Shown: positions 9,121 to 17,851 of the stretch, piece by piece
How the letters are laid out: every line of letters starts with the position of its first letter
How positions within the stretch are numbered: position 1 is the first letter of the stretch
Assembly: GCF_003725295.1 (NCBI RefSeq)
Contig: NZ_QICB01000002.1
Coordinates: 456,620 to 520,619, forward strand
Direction: 5' to 3'
DNA length: 64,000 nt
Origin: Slackia faecicanis
Lineage (GTDB): Bacteria > Actinomycetota > Coriobacteriia > Coriobacteriales > Eggerthellaceae
Translations under genes and position numbers: made by a program
Notes under the pieces: generated by a model
The model's input: only the letters and a program-made list of their open reading frames with translations
Told to the model about the DNA's origin: nothing
Databases searched by the model: none

Positions 9121-9678
9121 TCAGTTGAATTTCTGCTGGGTCTTTTCGAGCCCGTTATCGAGAAGCGACAGCACCGCTTCGGCCGCGCGATGCGTGGCCT
9201 GGTCGAAATCGTCGCGCGCTTCCTTCTTCGGCAGGCTCAACACCCAATCGGCCACCGGCATGCGTCCCGGCGGACGGCCGATGCCGGCGCGCACGCGCGT
9301 CCAATCTTTAGTCTGCAGCTTGTCGGCGATCGACTTGAGGCCGTTATGGCCCGCCAGGCCGCCGCCGAATTTCACGCGCACCGTGCCGGGGTCGATATCG
9401 AGCTCGTCGTGAATGACCACCAGATCGGCGGGCGCCACCTTGTACGTGGAGCACAGCTGCTTCACCGGGCCGCCCGAAACGTTCATATAGCTTTGCGGCT
9501 TCGCCAGAATAAGCTCCTCGCCGCGATATTTCACCTTGGCGGTCAGCGCGCCGCATTCGGTTTTCCAATACGTCGCCCTGAGCTGTTCGGCCAGATCGTC
9601 GACGGCGTCGAAGCCGGCGTTATGGCGCGTATGGGCGTATTCGTCGCCGGGATTTCCCAGACCCACGATCAAACGCAT
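9121..9678 (-). CDS. pth: Peptidyl-tRNA hydrolase
   Basis: A 185-residue cytoplasmic enzyme that recycles peptidyl-tRNA dropped by ribosomes. Family signatures are clear: the N-terminal GLGNPGDEYAHTRHNAGF containing the catalytic His, PQSYMNVSGG, IHDELDIDPG with the catalytic Asp, and GGGLAGHNGLKS. The ATG at 9678 has a strong AAGGAGG site 6 nt upstream; the frame stays open further up but without a second good start. A pth-prs-glmU neighbourhood is common in Gram-positive and actinobacterial genomes and is seen here on the same strand. Confidence 0.95.
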   Translation of the reverse strand: MRLIVGLGNPGDEYAHTRHNAGFDAVDDLAEQLRATYWKTECGALTAKVKYRGEELILAKPQSYMNVSGGPVKQLCSTYKVAPADLVVIHDELDIDPGTVRVKFGGGLAGHNGLKSIADKLQTKDWTRVRAGIGRPPGRMPVADWVLSLPKKEARDDFDQATHRAAEAVLSLLDNGLEKTQQKFN

Positions 9679-9767
9679 GCGTTCCTCCTTGCATTCTTCT
9701 GGCCGAAATTGTGCCATGCGGCGCGCAAGGCCGCCCTGAAATGCATAAAACGCGCAAGACGAGGCCG

Positions 9768-10919
9768 CTATTTCGCCAAATCCGCCTGCCCGCGCCAGGC
9801 GCGATGCGCCGCCTCTTCGGCAAGGTCGCCGATCGCGGCCGTCAGGACGGCGCGCGTTTCTTCGTCGCTGTTCTTCGCGGCGTCGCGCAGCAGGCCGAGG
9901 GTCTTCGGGCCGAATTTGAGGAACTCCGAGAAATCCTGCGCGCCCGACGCCTTCATGGCCTCGAACAGCGCGTCCACGATTTCGCGCGCCTGCCGTTCGT
10001 CGTAGCGCGCCAGCCAACGCTCGATCACGTCGTGGGCGAACTGGGCGGACGACGCCAGCCCGCTGCACCGTTCGAAATCGAAGCCGTCGATCCCCCACGA
10101 AAACGGGTCGTGCTGCCACGCGCCCGATTCGCTCGACTGCACCACGGAATACGGCGCGGGGTATTCCATCAGCATGCCGATCAGCGATTCGCGCGGCACG
10201 TAGCGGTCGAGCAGATGCGCCAGCGCGGCGCTTTGGGCCGCGTCGAACATGCCGCGGCGAAATCCCGGCGCGTCGAACGAGAACACGCGCGCGATGCGGG
10301 CGCGCACCTTCGGGTCGCACTTCGCCGCGGCATACATGGCAAGGTTGCCGCCCTTGGAATGGCCGCCCACGAACAGGCGCTTCGGCAAGCGGGGCGCCGC
10401 CGCGTCCAAGTAGCGCACCGCGCTTTCCTGCGCGGGCACGAGGTCCATGTAGGCCATATCGAAATCTTCGCGCCAGCCCGTGAACGAGCAGTCCGTGCCG
10501 CGAAACCCCACGAAGGCGAACTCGTTTCTATACGAGAACGAAAGCGCCGCGAACTGCGTGCACGCCCCCTCGTCGAACACGCTCGCGCACTCTTCCATGC
10601 GCATGTCGCGAAAGCGCGGGCTGGCCGCGAGGGCGAACATGAGCTCTTTGATCTTTTCGGGAACCAACCCCGTGAACATGTCGGAGAAATGCTCGGCCAT
10701 CAGGGCGTCTTTGAAGCAGACCCCCCTCTTTCCGGGAAGCAGGGCCTTCAGGCGCGCGGCGGCGCGGCCGCCGATCGTGCTTTCTTCCTTCATGGCGGGC
10801 AGGATGCATTCCATGCGCACCATGCAGAACTCGGAAAGCACGAGCGCGTCGACGGCGCAAAACGGCACCTCGTCGAACGTGGCGAACTCCGTCGCCAGGT
10901 AGTCCATGATGTTGCGCAT
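9768..10919 (-). CDS. Mbeg1-like (DUF2974) alpha/beta-hydrolase
   Basis: 383 residues. The central GGHSKGGNLAMYAA segment is a nucleophile elbow (G-x-S-x-G with Ser as nucleophile), and the surroundings match the DUF2974/Mbeg1-like lipase-type family found in gut Firmicutes and Actinobacteria. The N-terminal MRNIMDYL start and the FVGFRGTD strand are typical of that family. Substrates of the family are not established; esterase or lipase activity is inferred from the fold. No signal peptide is visible, so it should be cytoplasmic. GGGAGGG lies 7 nt before the ATG at 10919. It sits between prs and pth without an obvious functional link. Confidence 0.85.
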   Translation of the reverse strand: MRNIMDYLATEFATFDEVPFCAVDALVLSEFCMVRMECILPAMKEESTIGGRAAARLKALLPGKRGVCFKDALMAEHFSDMFTGLVPEKIKELMFALAASPRFRDMRMEECASVFDEGACTQFAALSFSYRNEFAFVGFRGTDCSFTGWREDFDMAYMDLVPAQESAVRYLDAAAPRLPKRLFVGGHSKGGNLAMYAAAKCDPKVRARIARVFSFDAPGFRRGMFDAAQSAALAHLLDRYVPRESLIGMLMEYPAPYSVVQSSESGAWQHDPFSWGIDGFDFERCSGLASSAQFAHDVIERWLARYDERQAREIVDALFEAMKASGAQDFSEFLKFGPKTLGLLRDAAKNSDEETRAVLTAAIGDLAEEAAHRAWRGQADLAK

Positions 10920-11110
10920 CGAGCGCCCTCCCTTTTCGCCGAAGCGAAGGCGCGCGGCGGCGCCTTCCGTACGCGCTACACCTTCTCATACGAACGAACC
11001 TCGTGCGGGCCTGGGCGCGCCTTTGATAACGAGACGTCACGCACGCGGGCGGGTCCGAGGCGCATGCAAGACCTTCGCGCGCTCGAAACGGCGCGGGCGC
11101 ATGGCGCGAA

Positions 11111-11137
11111 AAAGCCCGTCGCGATGCGGCGGGCTTT
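11111..11137 (-). terminator. Intrinsic terminator of prs
   Basis: Stem AAAGCCCGTCGC/GCGGCGGGCTTT with one G-T pair, followed on the minus strand by TTTTTCGCGC. It ends transcription of prs about 70 bp past its stop. The rest of the 10920-11203 interval shows no gene. Confidence 0.8.
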
Positions 11138-11203
11138 CGAACATGCCTCTGTATCCGTCCGGCCGGGCCGCATATGCGGGCACGGCGGGCGGGCGGCGCC
11201 TCC

Positions 11204-12160
11204 CTACTCGAACAGAGAAGCGACGGAGCCGTTCTCGTAGACGTTGCGGATCGTCTTGGCGAACAGCGGGGCCACGGACAGGACCTTGATCTTGCCGGTC
11301 TGACGGTCGAGCGGGACGGGGATGACGTTGGTCACCACGACCTCCTCGATGCAGGAGTTGGCGATGCGCTCGTACGCCGGGCCGCTGAAGATGCCGTGCG
11401 TGGCGCAGGCGAACACCTGGGCGGCGCCCTTGGCCTTCAGGGTCTCGGCGGCGGCCACCAGAGAGCCGGCGGTATCGATCATGTCGTCGTTGAGGATGCA
11501 GATCTTGTCGGTGACGTCGCCGATCAGCGCGGTGATTTCGGCCTGGTTGTGGCGCGGGCGATCCTTATGCATGATCGCGATATCGCTGCCGAGCATGGTC
11601 TGGAACTTCTTGGCGGCCTTCGCGCGACCCACGTCGGGAGAGACGACGCACAGCTTCTCGGGATCGAAGCCCTTCTTCTTGAAATAGTCCACGAAGATCG
11701 GCATGGCGGTCATGTGGTTCACCGGGCGGTCGAAGAAGCCCTGGATGGCGTCCTGGTGAAGGTCGATCGTGATCACGTTGTTCACGCCGGCGGTCTCGAG
11801 CAGGTCGGCGACCAGCTTGGCCGTGATCGGCTCGCGCGGGGCGGCCTTGCGGTCCTGGCGGGCATAGCCGAAGTGCGTGATGACGGCGGAGATGGTGCGG
11901 GCGGATGCGCGCTTGGCGGCATCGACCATGATCAGGAGCTCCATGAGCGCGTCGTTGATGTGGGCGCCTGCGACAGACTGGATCAAGAACACGTCGGCGC
12001 CGCGCACGCTTTCGAGGTAGCGAGCATAGATTTCGCCGTTCGCGAACTTCTCGAGCTTCACATTGCCCAGAGACACGCCCAGTTCATCGGCGATCTGGTC
12101 GGCAAGCTCGGGGTTCACAGAGCCGCTGAAAACGGCCATGCTCTTCTTCATGTCGGTCAT
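11204..12160 (-). CDS. prs: Ribose-phosphate pyrophosphokinase (PRPP synthetase)
   Basis: A 318-residue class I PRPP synthetase, which makes phosphoribosyl pyrophosphate from ribose-5-phosphate and ATP for nucleotide, His and Trp synthesis. Visible signatures are the FANGEIYARYLESVRGADVF flexible region, TIDLHQ, the VVSPDVGRAKAAKKF active-site stretch, and the PRPP-binding loop NDDMIDTAGS. The length matches the family. The ATG at 12160 follows a GAAGGAG site; the longer upstream frame is not family-like. It sits downstream of glmU, an arrangement conserved in many Gram-positive genomes. Confidence 0.96.
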   Translation of the reverse strand: MTDMKKSMAVFSGSVNPELADQIADELGVSLGNVKLEKFANGEIYARYLESVRGADVFLIQSVAGAHINDALMELLIMVDAAKRASARTISAVITHFGYARQDRKAAPREPITAKLVADLLETAGVNNVITIDLHQDAIQGFFDRPVNHMTAMPIFVDYFKKKGFDPEKLCVVSPDVGRAKAAKKFQTMLGSDIAIMHKDRPRHNQAEITALIGDVTDKICILNDDMIDTAGSLVAAAETLKAKGAAQVFACATHGIFSGPAYERIANSCIEEVVVTNVIPVPLDRQTGKIKVLSVAPLFAKTIRNVYENGSVASLFE

Positions 12161-12418
12161 GGATATTCGCTCCTTCTCTATTCCCATGAAAACAACCGCA
12201 TACCATATTACCCCGTTCTTGGGGAAAATGCCCTCCACCTCGCGAAATCACCGGGACGGCGAAGGCGGGCGCGGGCCGCGGCGAACGATGCCCTCGCGGC
12301 GAAAGGCCGCGGAAAGGCCGTCTTCGTGCGGCGAACGGCACGGCGGCGCATCCGCGGCGTTCTCGCTGCGGCCCGGTACCTCGGCGTCTTCGCGCAGCGG
12401 GGCGCCGCCTGAACGAAA

Positions 12419-12448
12419 AGCGCCCGCCGGACGACCCGGACGGGCGCT
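12419..12448 (-). terminator. Intrinsic terminator of glmU
   Basis: Stem AGCGCCCG/CGGGCGCT with further internal pairing (TCCGG/CCGGA), followed on the minus strand by TTTTCG. The rest of the 310-bp glmU-prs gap (12161-12470) shows nothing else I can name. Confidence 0.75.
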
Positions 12449-12470
12449 GGAAAACGACGCGATGCGCGGG

Positions 12471-13895
12471 CTACTCGCCCTTCTTCTGCGCTTCGGCCTC
12501 GGCCTTGCGGGCGCGCAGCTTCTCCCTGTGACGGGCGGCCCAGCCGGCGATTTCGCGCTGCTCGCAACGCTCGAGGGCAAGGGCGTCGGCCTCCACGTCG
12601 CGCGTGACGCACGACGCCGCGCCGATGATGGAACCGCGGCCGAGCTTCACCGGAGCCACGAGCATGCAGTCGCTGCCCACGAACACGTCGTCCTCGATCA
12701 CCGTGGGGTGCTTGTTCACGCCGTCGTAGTTGCACGTGATCGAACCCGCGCCGATGTTGACGCCCGAACCCATGGAGGTGTCGCCGATGTAGGACAGATG
12801 CGGCACCTTGCTGCCGGCGCCGATCGTGGACTTCTTGATTTCCACATGCGTGCCCGCCTTGGCGCCTTCGCACAGATGCGTGCCGGCGCGCAGATACGCG
12901 CGCGGGCCGGACGTGGCGGCGTCGTCGATACGTGCGCCCTCGGCCACCGTTTCGTCCACGCGGCAGCCGCGGCCGACCACCGTGTCGGTCAGGCGGGTAT
13001 TCGGACCGACCACGCTGTTTTTGCCCACCTTGGTCCGGCCCAGAAGAAACGTCGTGGGCAGAAGCTCCACGTCGTTTTCGATTTCCACGTCGGGGCCGAT
13101 CCAGACGGTATCGGGGTCCCACATGGTGACGCCCGCGGCCATATGGCGCTCGTTGATGCGGCGCTGCATGGCCTTGGTCGCCTGCGCCAGCTGGACGCGC
13201 GAGTTCACGCCCATGGCTTCCTCGGCGTCGTCGGTGGTCAGCGCCAGCACCTCGCGGCCGTCGGCGCGGCAGATTTCGAGCACGTCGGTGAGGTAGTACT
13301 CGCCCTGCGCGTTGTCGTTGGACACGCGGGAAAGCGCATCGAAAAGCGCCGGCGCGTCGAAGCAATAGAAGCCGGCGTTGCATTCCGTGATCGCGGCCTC
13401 TTCGGGCGTGGCGTCTTTCTGCTCGACGATGCGCGCCACCGCGTCGCCCTCGCGCACGATGCGGCCGTAGCCGAAGGGGTTTTCCATCTGCATGGTAAGC
13501 ACCACCACGGCGGCATCCGTCTCTTCGCGCTTGGCGACGAGGGCGGCGATCGTCTCGGGGGTGATCAGGGGACAGTCGCCCGAAAGCACCACGAGCGAAC
13601 CTTCGGCGATCGAGCCGTCGGCGCAGGTCATGGCCTCGCGAGCGGCATTGACGGCATCGCCTGTGCCCAGCTGCTGCGTCTGGATGACAATCTGCGTGTC
13701 GTCCTGCACGAGAGGCGCGACGCGCTCGCTCATGTGGCCCAGGACGGAGATGACGTCGGAGATGCCCGCCTTGCGGGCGGCGTCCACCACCCAGCGCACG
13801 AGCGGCTTGCCCAAAACCTCGTGGGCCACCTTGGGTTTATCGGATTTCATACGGGTGCCGGCACCCGCTGCAAGAATCAAAGCTTTGGCGTTCAT
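12471..13895 (-). CDS. glmU: Bifunctional UDP-GlcNAc pyrophosphorylase / GlcN-1-P acetyltransferase
   Basis: 474 residues with the two GlmU halves. The N-terminal nucleotidyltransferase has LAAGAGTRMKSDKPKVAHEV and SGDCPLITPETI, and the C-terminal left-handed beta-helix acetyltransferase has hexapeptide repeats ending in YIGDTSMGSGVNIGAGSITC. It catalyses the last two steps to UDP-N-acetylglucosamine for peptidoglycan. GlmM, which makes its substrate, is encoded at 30.4-31.8 kb. The ATG at 13895 follows GAAGAAGG; an upstream in-frame ATG would add a Cys-rich extension with no family support. Confidence 0.96.
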   Translation of the reverse strand: MNAKALILAAGAGTRMKSDKPKVAHEVLGKPLVRWVVDAARKAGISDVISVLGHMSERVAPLVQDDTQIVIQTQQLGTGDAVNAAREAMTCADGSIAEGSLVVLSGDCPLITPETIAALVAKREETDAAVVVLTMQMENPFGYGRIVREGDAVARIVEQKDATPEEAAITECNAGFYCFDAPALFDALSRVSNDNAQGEYYLTDVLEICRADGREVLALTTDDAEEAMGVNSRVQLAQATKAMQRRINERHMAAGVTMWDPDTVWIGPDVEIENDVELLPTTFLLGRTKVGKNSVVGPNTRLTDTVVGRGCRVDETVAEGARIDDAATSGPRAYLRAGTHLCEGAKAGTHVEIKKSTIGAGSKVPHLSYIGDTSMGSGVNIGAGSITCNYDGVNKHPTVIEDDVFVGSDCMLVAPVKLGRGSIIGAASCVTRDVEADALALERCEQREIAGWAARHREKLRARKAEAEAQKKGE

Positions 13896-14048
13896 GCGAG
13901 AACCTTCTTCGCATCGGCAATAAAGACATGCGAAGTATAACGCAGCCTGCAAGCAGGCCGAAGCCGCAGGCGAGAACCCATGCAATCGGCAGGAACGGCA
14001 TGCGAAAGCATGCGGCCTGAACCCTCGCCTACCGACCCGGCCACGACG

Positions 14049-14996
14049 CTAGATGACCGGGCGCGTCCATTCCGGCAAGCCCTTGGCGCGACGGTTCGCG
14101 CGGCGGCCGCGCATGTTCTCCACGCAGCCCTGCATGCCGTGCGGCACATAATCGAGGCTCTCGATGTCTTCGGGCAGATAGCTCACCAGGCTCAAAGGCG
14201 CGGTCTGCACGATGGATTCGGGGTCGGGGCCGGGCATGCGCGGCGCGGCCTCGAATCCGTACACCGTGGCGCCCTGGGCCACCAGCTTGTTCTCGTAGCC
14301 GCTCCACGGCTCGTCGGGAAACATCGCGCGCACGTCGTCGGTGCTCCAACGCAGGTCGTAGCCCGCAAGCTCGAGCTGCGTGAGCGAGAAATCGCGCAAC
14401 GGCTGGCTGTCGGTGCGCAGGCGCACCATGCCGCCCTCGGCCAAAACGGCGCGATAGGCCATAAGCCTGCCCACATATGTCAGGCGCAGCGGGGCCTTCT
14501 TCTTTTTCGGGAACGGCGTGGAGAAGTTGAGCAGGATCGCATCGAGCTCGCCCGGCGCGAACAGCGTGGACAAGTCCAGATCGGGGTTCTCCTCGAACAC
14601 GAACACGACGTTGGACACGCCTTCGGCCAGCGCGCGCTCGGCGCCGCGCATCACGCAGACGCCCTCGATGTCGAGTCCGACGAACAGCACGTCGGGGTTC
14701 GCTTTCGCGCAGGCCACCGTGTATTCGCCCTTGCCGCAGCCCAAATCGAGGCACACATGCGCATAGGGGGTTTCGCGGCGCACGGAAGCGTCACGGCTCG
14801 GCCTCGTGCGGAAAGCGTCTGCCGCCGCATCTTTTCCCGATTCATGATTCGAAGCCGAAGCGGCCGATTCTCGCGGCGCCCAGAAACGCCATGCTCCCGC
14901 CCACGACGCGGGATCCGACTCCACGGCGTCGGCGCAGGCCGCCAAGCGGTCTTCGAGCGAGAAATCTTTCGGCATACGGGAACGCGCGGTGCGCAT
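14049..14996 (-). CDS. trmB: tRNA (guanine-N7)-methyltransferase-like protein, divergent
   Basis: 315 residues. The SAM-binding motif LDLGCGKGEYTVA lies at about 83-95, followed by FVGLDIEG, as in TrmB, which methylates G46 of tRNA. The usual TrmB block FPDPWPKKRHxKRR appears here as NFSTPFPKKKKAPLRL, so the family Asp is lost. The N-terminal extension of about 75 residues exceeds normal TrmB length. The ATG at 14996 has an AAAGGAG site. The gene lies 231 bp downstream of the nickel importer on the same strand. TrmB is the best match, but altered specificity is possible. Confidence 0.75.
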   Translation of the reverse strand: MRTARSRMPKDFSLEDRLAACADAVESDPASWAGAWRFWAPRESAASASNHESGKDAAADAFRTRPSRDASVRRETPYAHVCLDLGCGKGEYTVACAKANPDVLFVGLDIEGVCVMRGAERALAEGVSNVVFVFEENPDLDLSTLFAPGELDAILLNFSTPFPKKKKAPLRLTYVGRLMAYRAVLAEGGMVRLRTDSQPLRDFSLTQLELAGYDLRWSTDDVRAMFPDEPWSGYENKLVAQGATVYGFEAAPRMPGPDPESIVQTAPLSLVSYLPEDIESLDYVPHGMQGCVENMRGRRANRRAKGLPEWTRPVI

Positions 14997-15227
14997 AAGA
15001 CGCTCCTTTTCGATGGAAGAAAAACGAACGTCTATCCTATACCGTCGGGACGCGCTTGGCGAGAGCGCATTCGAAACACCACGCGAAACGAAAGCGGCTG
15101 CGAGGCCGGGCCGAAAAGCGCGAGCCGGACGGCCCGCGAGCAACCAAGGCGGCGGCCACACGCGGCGCCCACGACCCGGCGCCCCGCAGGCAAGGCGCGC
15201 CCGCAAGCGCGCCCGGGCCGCCGGCGG

Positions 15228-15824
15228 CTACAGCTCGACGACGCGCGTGGCAATGCGGTCGCGCAGCATGGGCGAATGGGTCACCGTCACAAGCCCCGCG
15301 CCCGTCTCGTCGGCCCAACGCAGCAGGCGCTTCCACAGGTCGGCCTGGGTAAGCGCGTCGAGCATGGTGGAAATCTCGTCGCATATGAGGTAGCGCGGCG
15401 AACACGCCAGCGCCCGCACGATGCAGAAGCGTTGCAGCTCGCCGCCCGACAGCTCGCGCGGACGCCGGGTCAGCCATTCGTCGCGCACGCCTATCTCCTC
15501 ACGCAAAGCGGCGAGCGTCGCGGCGTCGCACGGGCATTCCGCCAGGCTTTTCTCCATGGTCATCAGCGGATCGAGCATCCGTTCGGGATGCTGCCAGATC
15601 ATCTGCACGGGAGAGACGCCCTTGCGCGGAAGCGGCGCGCCGTCCACCGTGACCGTGCCCTTCTGCGGCTCGTCGTAGCCCGACAAGATCTTGCACAGCG
15701 TGGTTTTGCCCCGTCCCGACGGCGCGCTCAACGCGACCCGCTCGCCGGGAGCCACGGCGATGTTCACGCCCTCGAGAATGGGCGTTTTGCCGTATGAGAA
15801 TTCGATATCGCATGCCTGCAGCAT
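15228..15824 (-). CDS. nikE: ABC transporter ATP-binding protein (NikE position)
   Basis: 198-residue ATPase, short for the family. Walker A is SGRGKTT near residue 38, the ABC signature is RELSGGELQRFC, and Walker B is RYLICDEI, with Glu after the Asp as in active ATPases. It is the second nucleotide-binding subunit of the peptide/nickel (PepT) type importer encoded just upstream. The ATG at 15824 has AGGGAG upstream. It lies 143 bp after nikD. Its short C-terminus lacks the oligopeptide-binding extension seen in OppF/DppF, which fits the short NikE-type subunits. The gene name is inferred from operon position. Confidence 0.85.
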   Translation of the reverse strand: MLQACDIEFSYGKTPILEGVNIAVAPGERVALSAPSGRGKTTLCKILSGYDEPQKGTVTVDGAPLPRKGVSPVQMIWQHPERMLDPLMTMEKSLAECPCDAATLAALREEIGVRDEWLTRRPRELSGGELQRFCIVRALACSPRYLICDEISTMLDALTQADLWKRLLRWADETGAGLVTVTHSPMLRDRIATRVVEL

Positions 15825-15967
15825 GTCGTGCTCCCTTCGAAATCGTGCCATCGAAGCGAACGGCGCAGCGAGACGCCGCTCGTTCCGGCATCAGGCGAAT
15901 GCGGCCCCGAGACGCGCGCGCCGCGAACGCGCGCCGAGCCTTCCCGGCGCGCGGCACAGGCCTTCGG

Positions 15968-16924
15968 CTATCGGCCGTCTTGCCTATCGGACCCTTCGAA
16001 TCCGTGCTCGGGCAGCGCGTGCCACAACGCGCGGCTGAACGGATGGCGCAGCAGCTCGGGCGAGGCGAAGTTCGCCACGGCCGTTTCCTCCACCACCGTT
16101 CCGCCCTTGAACACCGCGATGCGGTCGGCCACGCGCAGCACCAGTTCGATGTCGTGCGTGATCAAAAGCACGCCGCCGCCTTCGTCGGCGAACGCGCGGA
16201 AATCGTCCATCGCGCGCACGGCCAGATCCAAATCGAGGCCAGGAGTGGGCTCGTCGGCGATGATCAGACGCGGCCTGTTCGCCAGAGCGCACGCCAGCAG
16301 CACGCGGCGGGCCATGCCGCCCGACAGCTCGAACGGATACAGGTTCGCCGCGCGCTCGTCCAGGCCGTAGCGCTCGAACACCTCGCGCCTGCGGCGGCGC
16401 GCCTCCTCGGGCGTCGCGTCGCGTACGAAAAGCTCGACCTGCTTTCCCACCTTCATCAAAGGGTCGAGCGATTCGACGCTCTGGGGAACGAATGCGATCT
16501 CGCGCCCGCGCAGGGCGTCGAGCCTCTCTTCATCGCATCGCTCCCCATCGAACCACACGGTCCCTTCGACCAGGGAGTTTTCGGCCGAAATGCCCAGAAT
16601 GGCGTCGGCGAGCAAGGTCTTGCCCGAGCCCGACGCGCCCACCACGGCCACGATTTCGCCCGCGTGCACGCCGATGCTCAGCCCGTGGATGGCCTCCACC
16701 GTGCGCCGCGGCGCCGAAAGCCACGAGAAAAAGCCCGCGTCGGGCGCGTCGTCGTACATCGAAAACGAGACCGACAGATCTTCCACCTGCAGCAGATGAT
16801 GGCCGCCCGCATGGCGCGAGCCGTCCGCGTGGGTGTGATGGTGGTGCGCGTGGCCGTCTTCATGCACCGCGGAGTGCTCGGGCGCCTGGGCGCCCGCGGG
16901 CGCGTTCTTTTCGATATCCTGCAT
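15968..16924 (-). CDS. nikD: ABC transporter ATP-binding protein with His-rich N-terminus (NikD position)
   Basis: 318 residues. Residues 17-43 contain 11 His (including four in a row, 27-30) before the ATPase fold begins near residue 45. Walker A GASGSGKT, the signature ELSGGMARR and Walker B LIIADEPT are intact. The variation in the signature (GGMARR rather than GGQxQR) is typical of PepT-type subunits. A His tract on a PepT-family ATPase points to nickel or another transition metal; it could buffer or sense the metal inside the cell. AGGAGGG lies upstream of the ATG at 16924, 9 bp after nikC ends. Confidence 0.88.
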   Translation of the reverse strand: MQDIEKNAPAGAQAPEHSAVHEDGHAHHHHTHADGSRHAGGHHLLQVEDLSVSFSMYDDAPDAGFFSWLSAPRRTVEAIHGLSIGVHAGEIVAVVGASGSGKTLLADAILGISAENSLVEGTVWFDGERCDEERLDALRGREIAFVPQSVESLDPLMKVGKQVELFVRDATPEEARRRRREVFERYGLDERAANLYPFELSGGMARRVLLACALANRPRLIIADEPTPGLDLDLAVRAMDDFRAFADEGGGVLLITHDIELVLRVADRIAVFKGGTVVEETAVANFASPELLRHPFSRALWHALPEHGFEGSDRQDGR

Positions 16925-16933
16925 GCCGCCCTC

Positions 16934-17851
16934 CTACTCCTGCGCGCTTGCCGGGTCGCTCAGGCGGCGAAGGCCCTGCCCCACCGCATCGAACAGCATG
17001 ACCACGCCGATGAGCGCCAGGCCGGGAAACACCGCGAGCCACCACATGCCGGCCGACAGATAGCTCATCGATTCGGACAAGATGATGCCGATCGCGGCCG
17101 ATTCGGGCGAAAGCCCGAACCCGAGAAACGTCACGGACGCCTCGTGCAGCACGGCATGGGGGAACAGCAGGATCGTTCCCACGATGAACTGCGGCAACAC
17201 GTGCGGCAGCACATGGCGCGCGGCCACCGCGAGGCGCGACTGCCCGAGTTTGCGGGAAAGCGCCACGTACGGCGCGTTTTTGACCTGCAGCACCTCGGCG
17301 CGCACCACGCGCGCCAAGCTGGGCCAGTGCGTGAGCGCGATGCCCACCACCACGCCGACGAACCCTTTGCCCATGGCATACGAGATCAAAATGAGCAGCA
17401 CGATATGGGGAATGCCCAGCATGAGGTCGATCAGCCACGTGATCGCGGCGTCCACCTTGCGCCCGCCGAGGGCCGCCGCGGTGCCGAGCGCCAAAGCGAT
17501 CAAAGCGCTCGCGCCCGCCGCCAGAAGACCGATCAGCACGCTTTGCGCCAAGCCCGCCACCGTGCGCACCAGCATGTCGTGGCCGAGACGGTCGGTGCCG
17601 AACAAATGCTCGAACGAAGGCGCGAGCGAACGCGCGCCCATATCGGTCTGCACCGCTTGGGGCATGAGCGCCACGCCCAGCACCGCCACCGCCAGCAGGA
17701 TGGCCGCCGCCGCGACCGACGTGGCGAACACGCGGCGGCGCGACGGAACGCGACGGCTCGACGGGCAATGGATGATCGGGCGCTTCATGGCGGCGGTGGA
17801 AGCCCGAGCCGCGCATGCGGCGGCGCCGTTCGTCGAAGTGCTAGACCGCAT
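16934..17851 (-). CDS. nikC: ABC transporter permease (NikC position)
   Basis: 305-residue BPD_transp_1 permease of the DppC/NikC type. After a basic cytoplasmic N-terminus there is one TM near 45, the FGTDRLGHDMLVR motif, and then the transmembrane core with the EAA-loop-like segment RVVRAEVLQVKNAPYV. It forms half of the membrane channel. Its start at 17851 (AGGAAGGGGG upstream) overlaps nikB by 11 bp, indicating coupled translation. A later ATG at 17788 is possible and would trim an Ala-rich leader. Confidence 0.88.
   Translation of the reverse strand: MRSSTSTNGAAACAARASTAAMKRPIIHCPSSRRVPSRRRVFATSVAAAAILLAVAVLGVALMPQAVQTDMGARSLAPSFEHLFGTDRLGHDMLVRTVAGLAQSVLIGLLAAGASALIALALGTAAALGGRKVDAAITWLIDLMLGIPHIVLLILISYAMGKGFVGVVVGIALTHWPSLARVVRAEVLQVKNAPYVALSRKLGQSRLAVAARHVLPHVLPQFIVGTILLFPHAVLHEASVTFLGFGLSPESAAIGIILSESMSYLSAGMWWLAVFPGLALIGVVMLFDAVGQGLRRLSDPASAQE

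Noticed and set aside
5355..9128. 1257-codon plus-strand frame opposite recJ-recQ
   Set aside because: It is antisense to a gene with complete catalytic motifs; the translation is low-complexity and matches no family.
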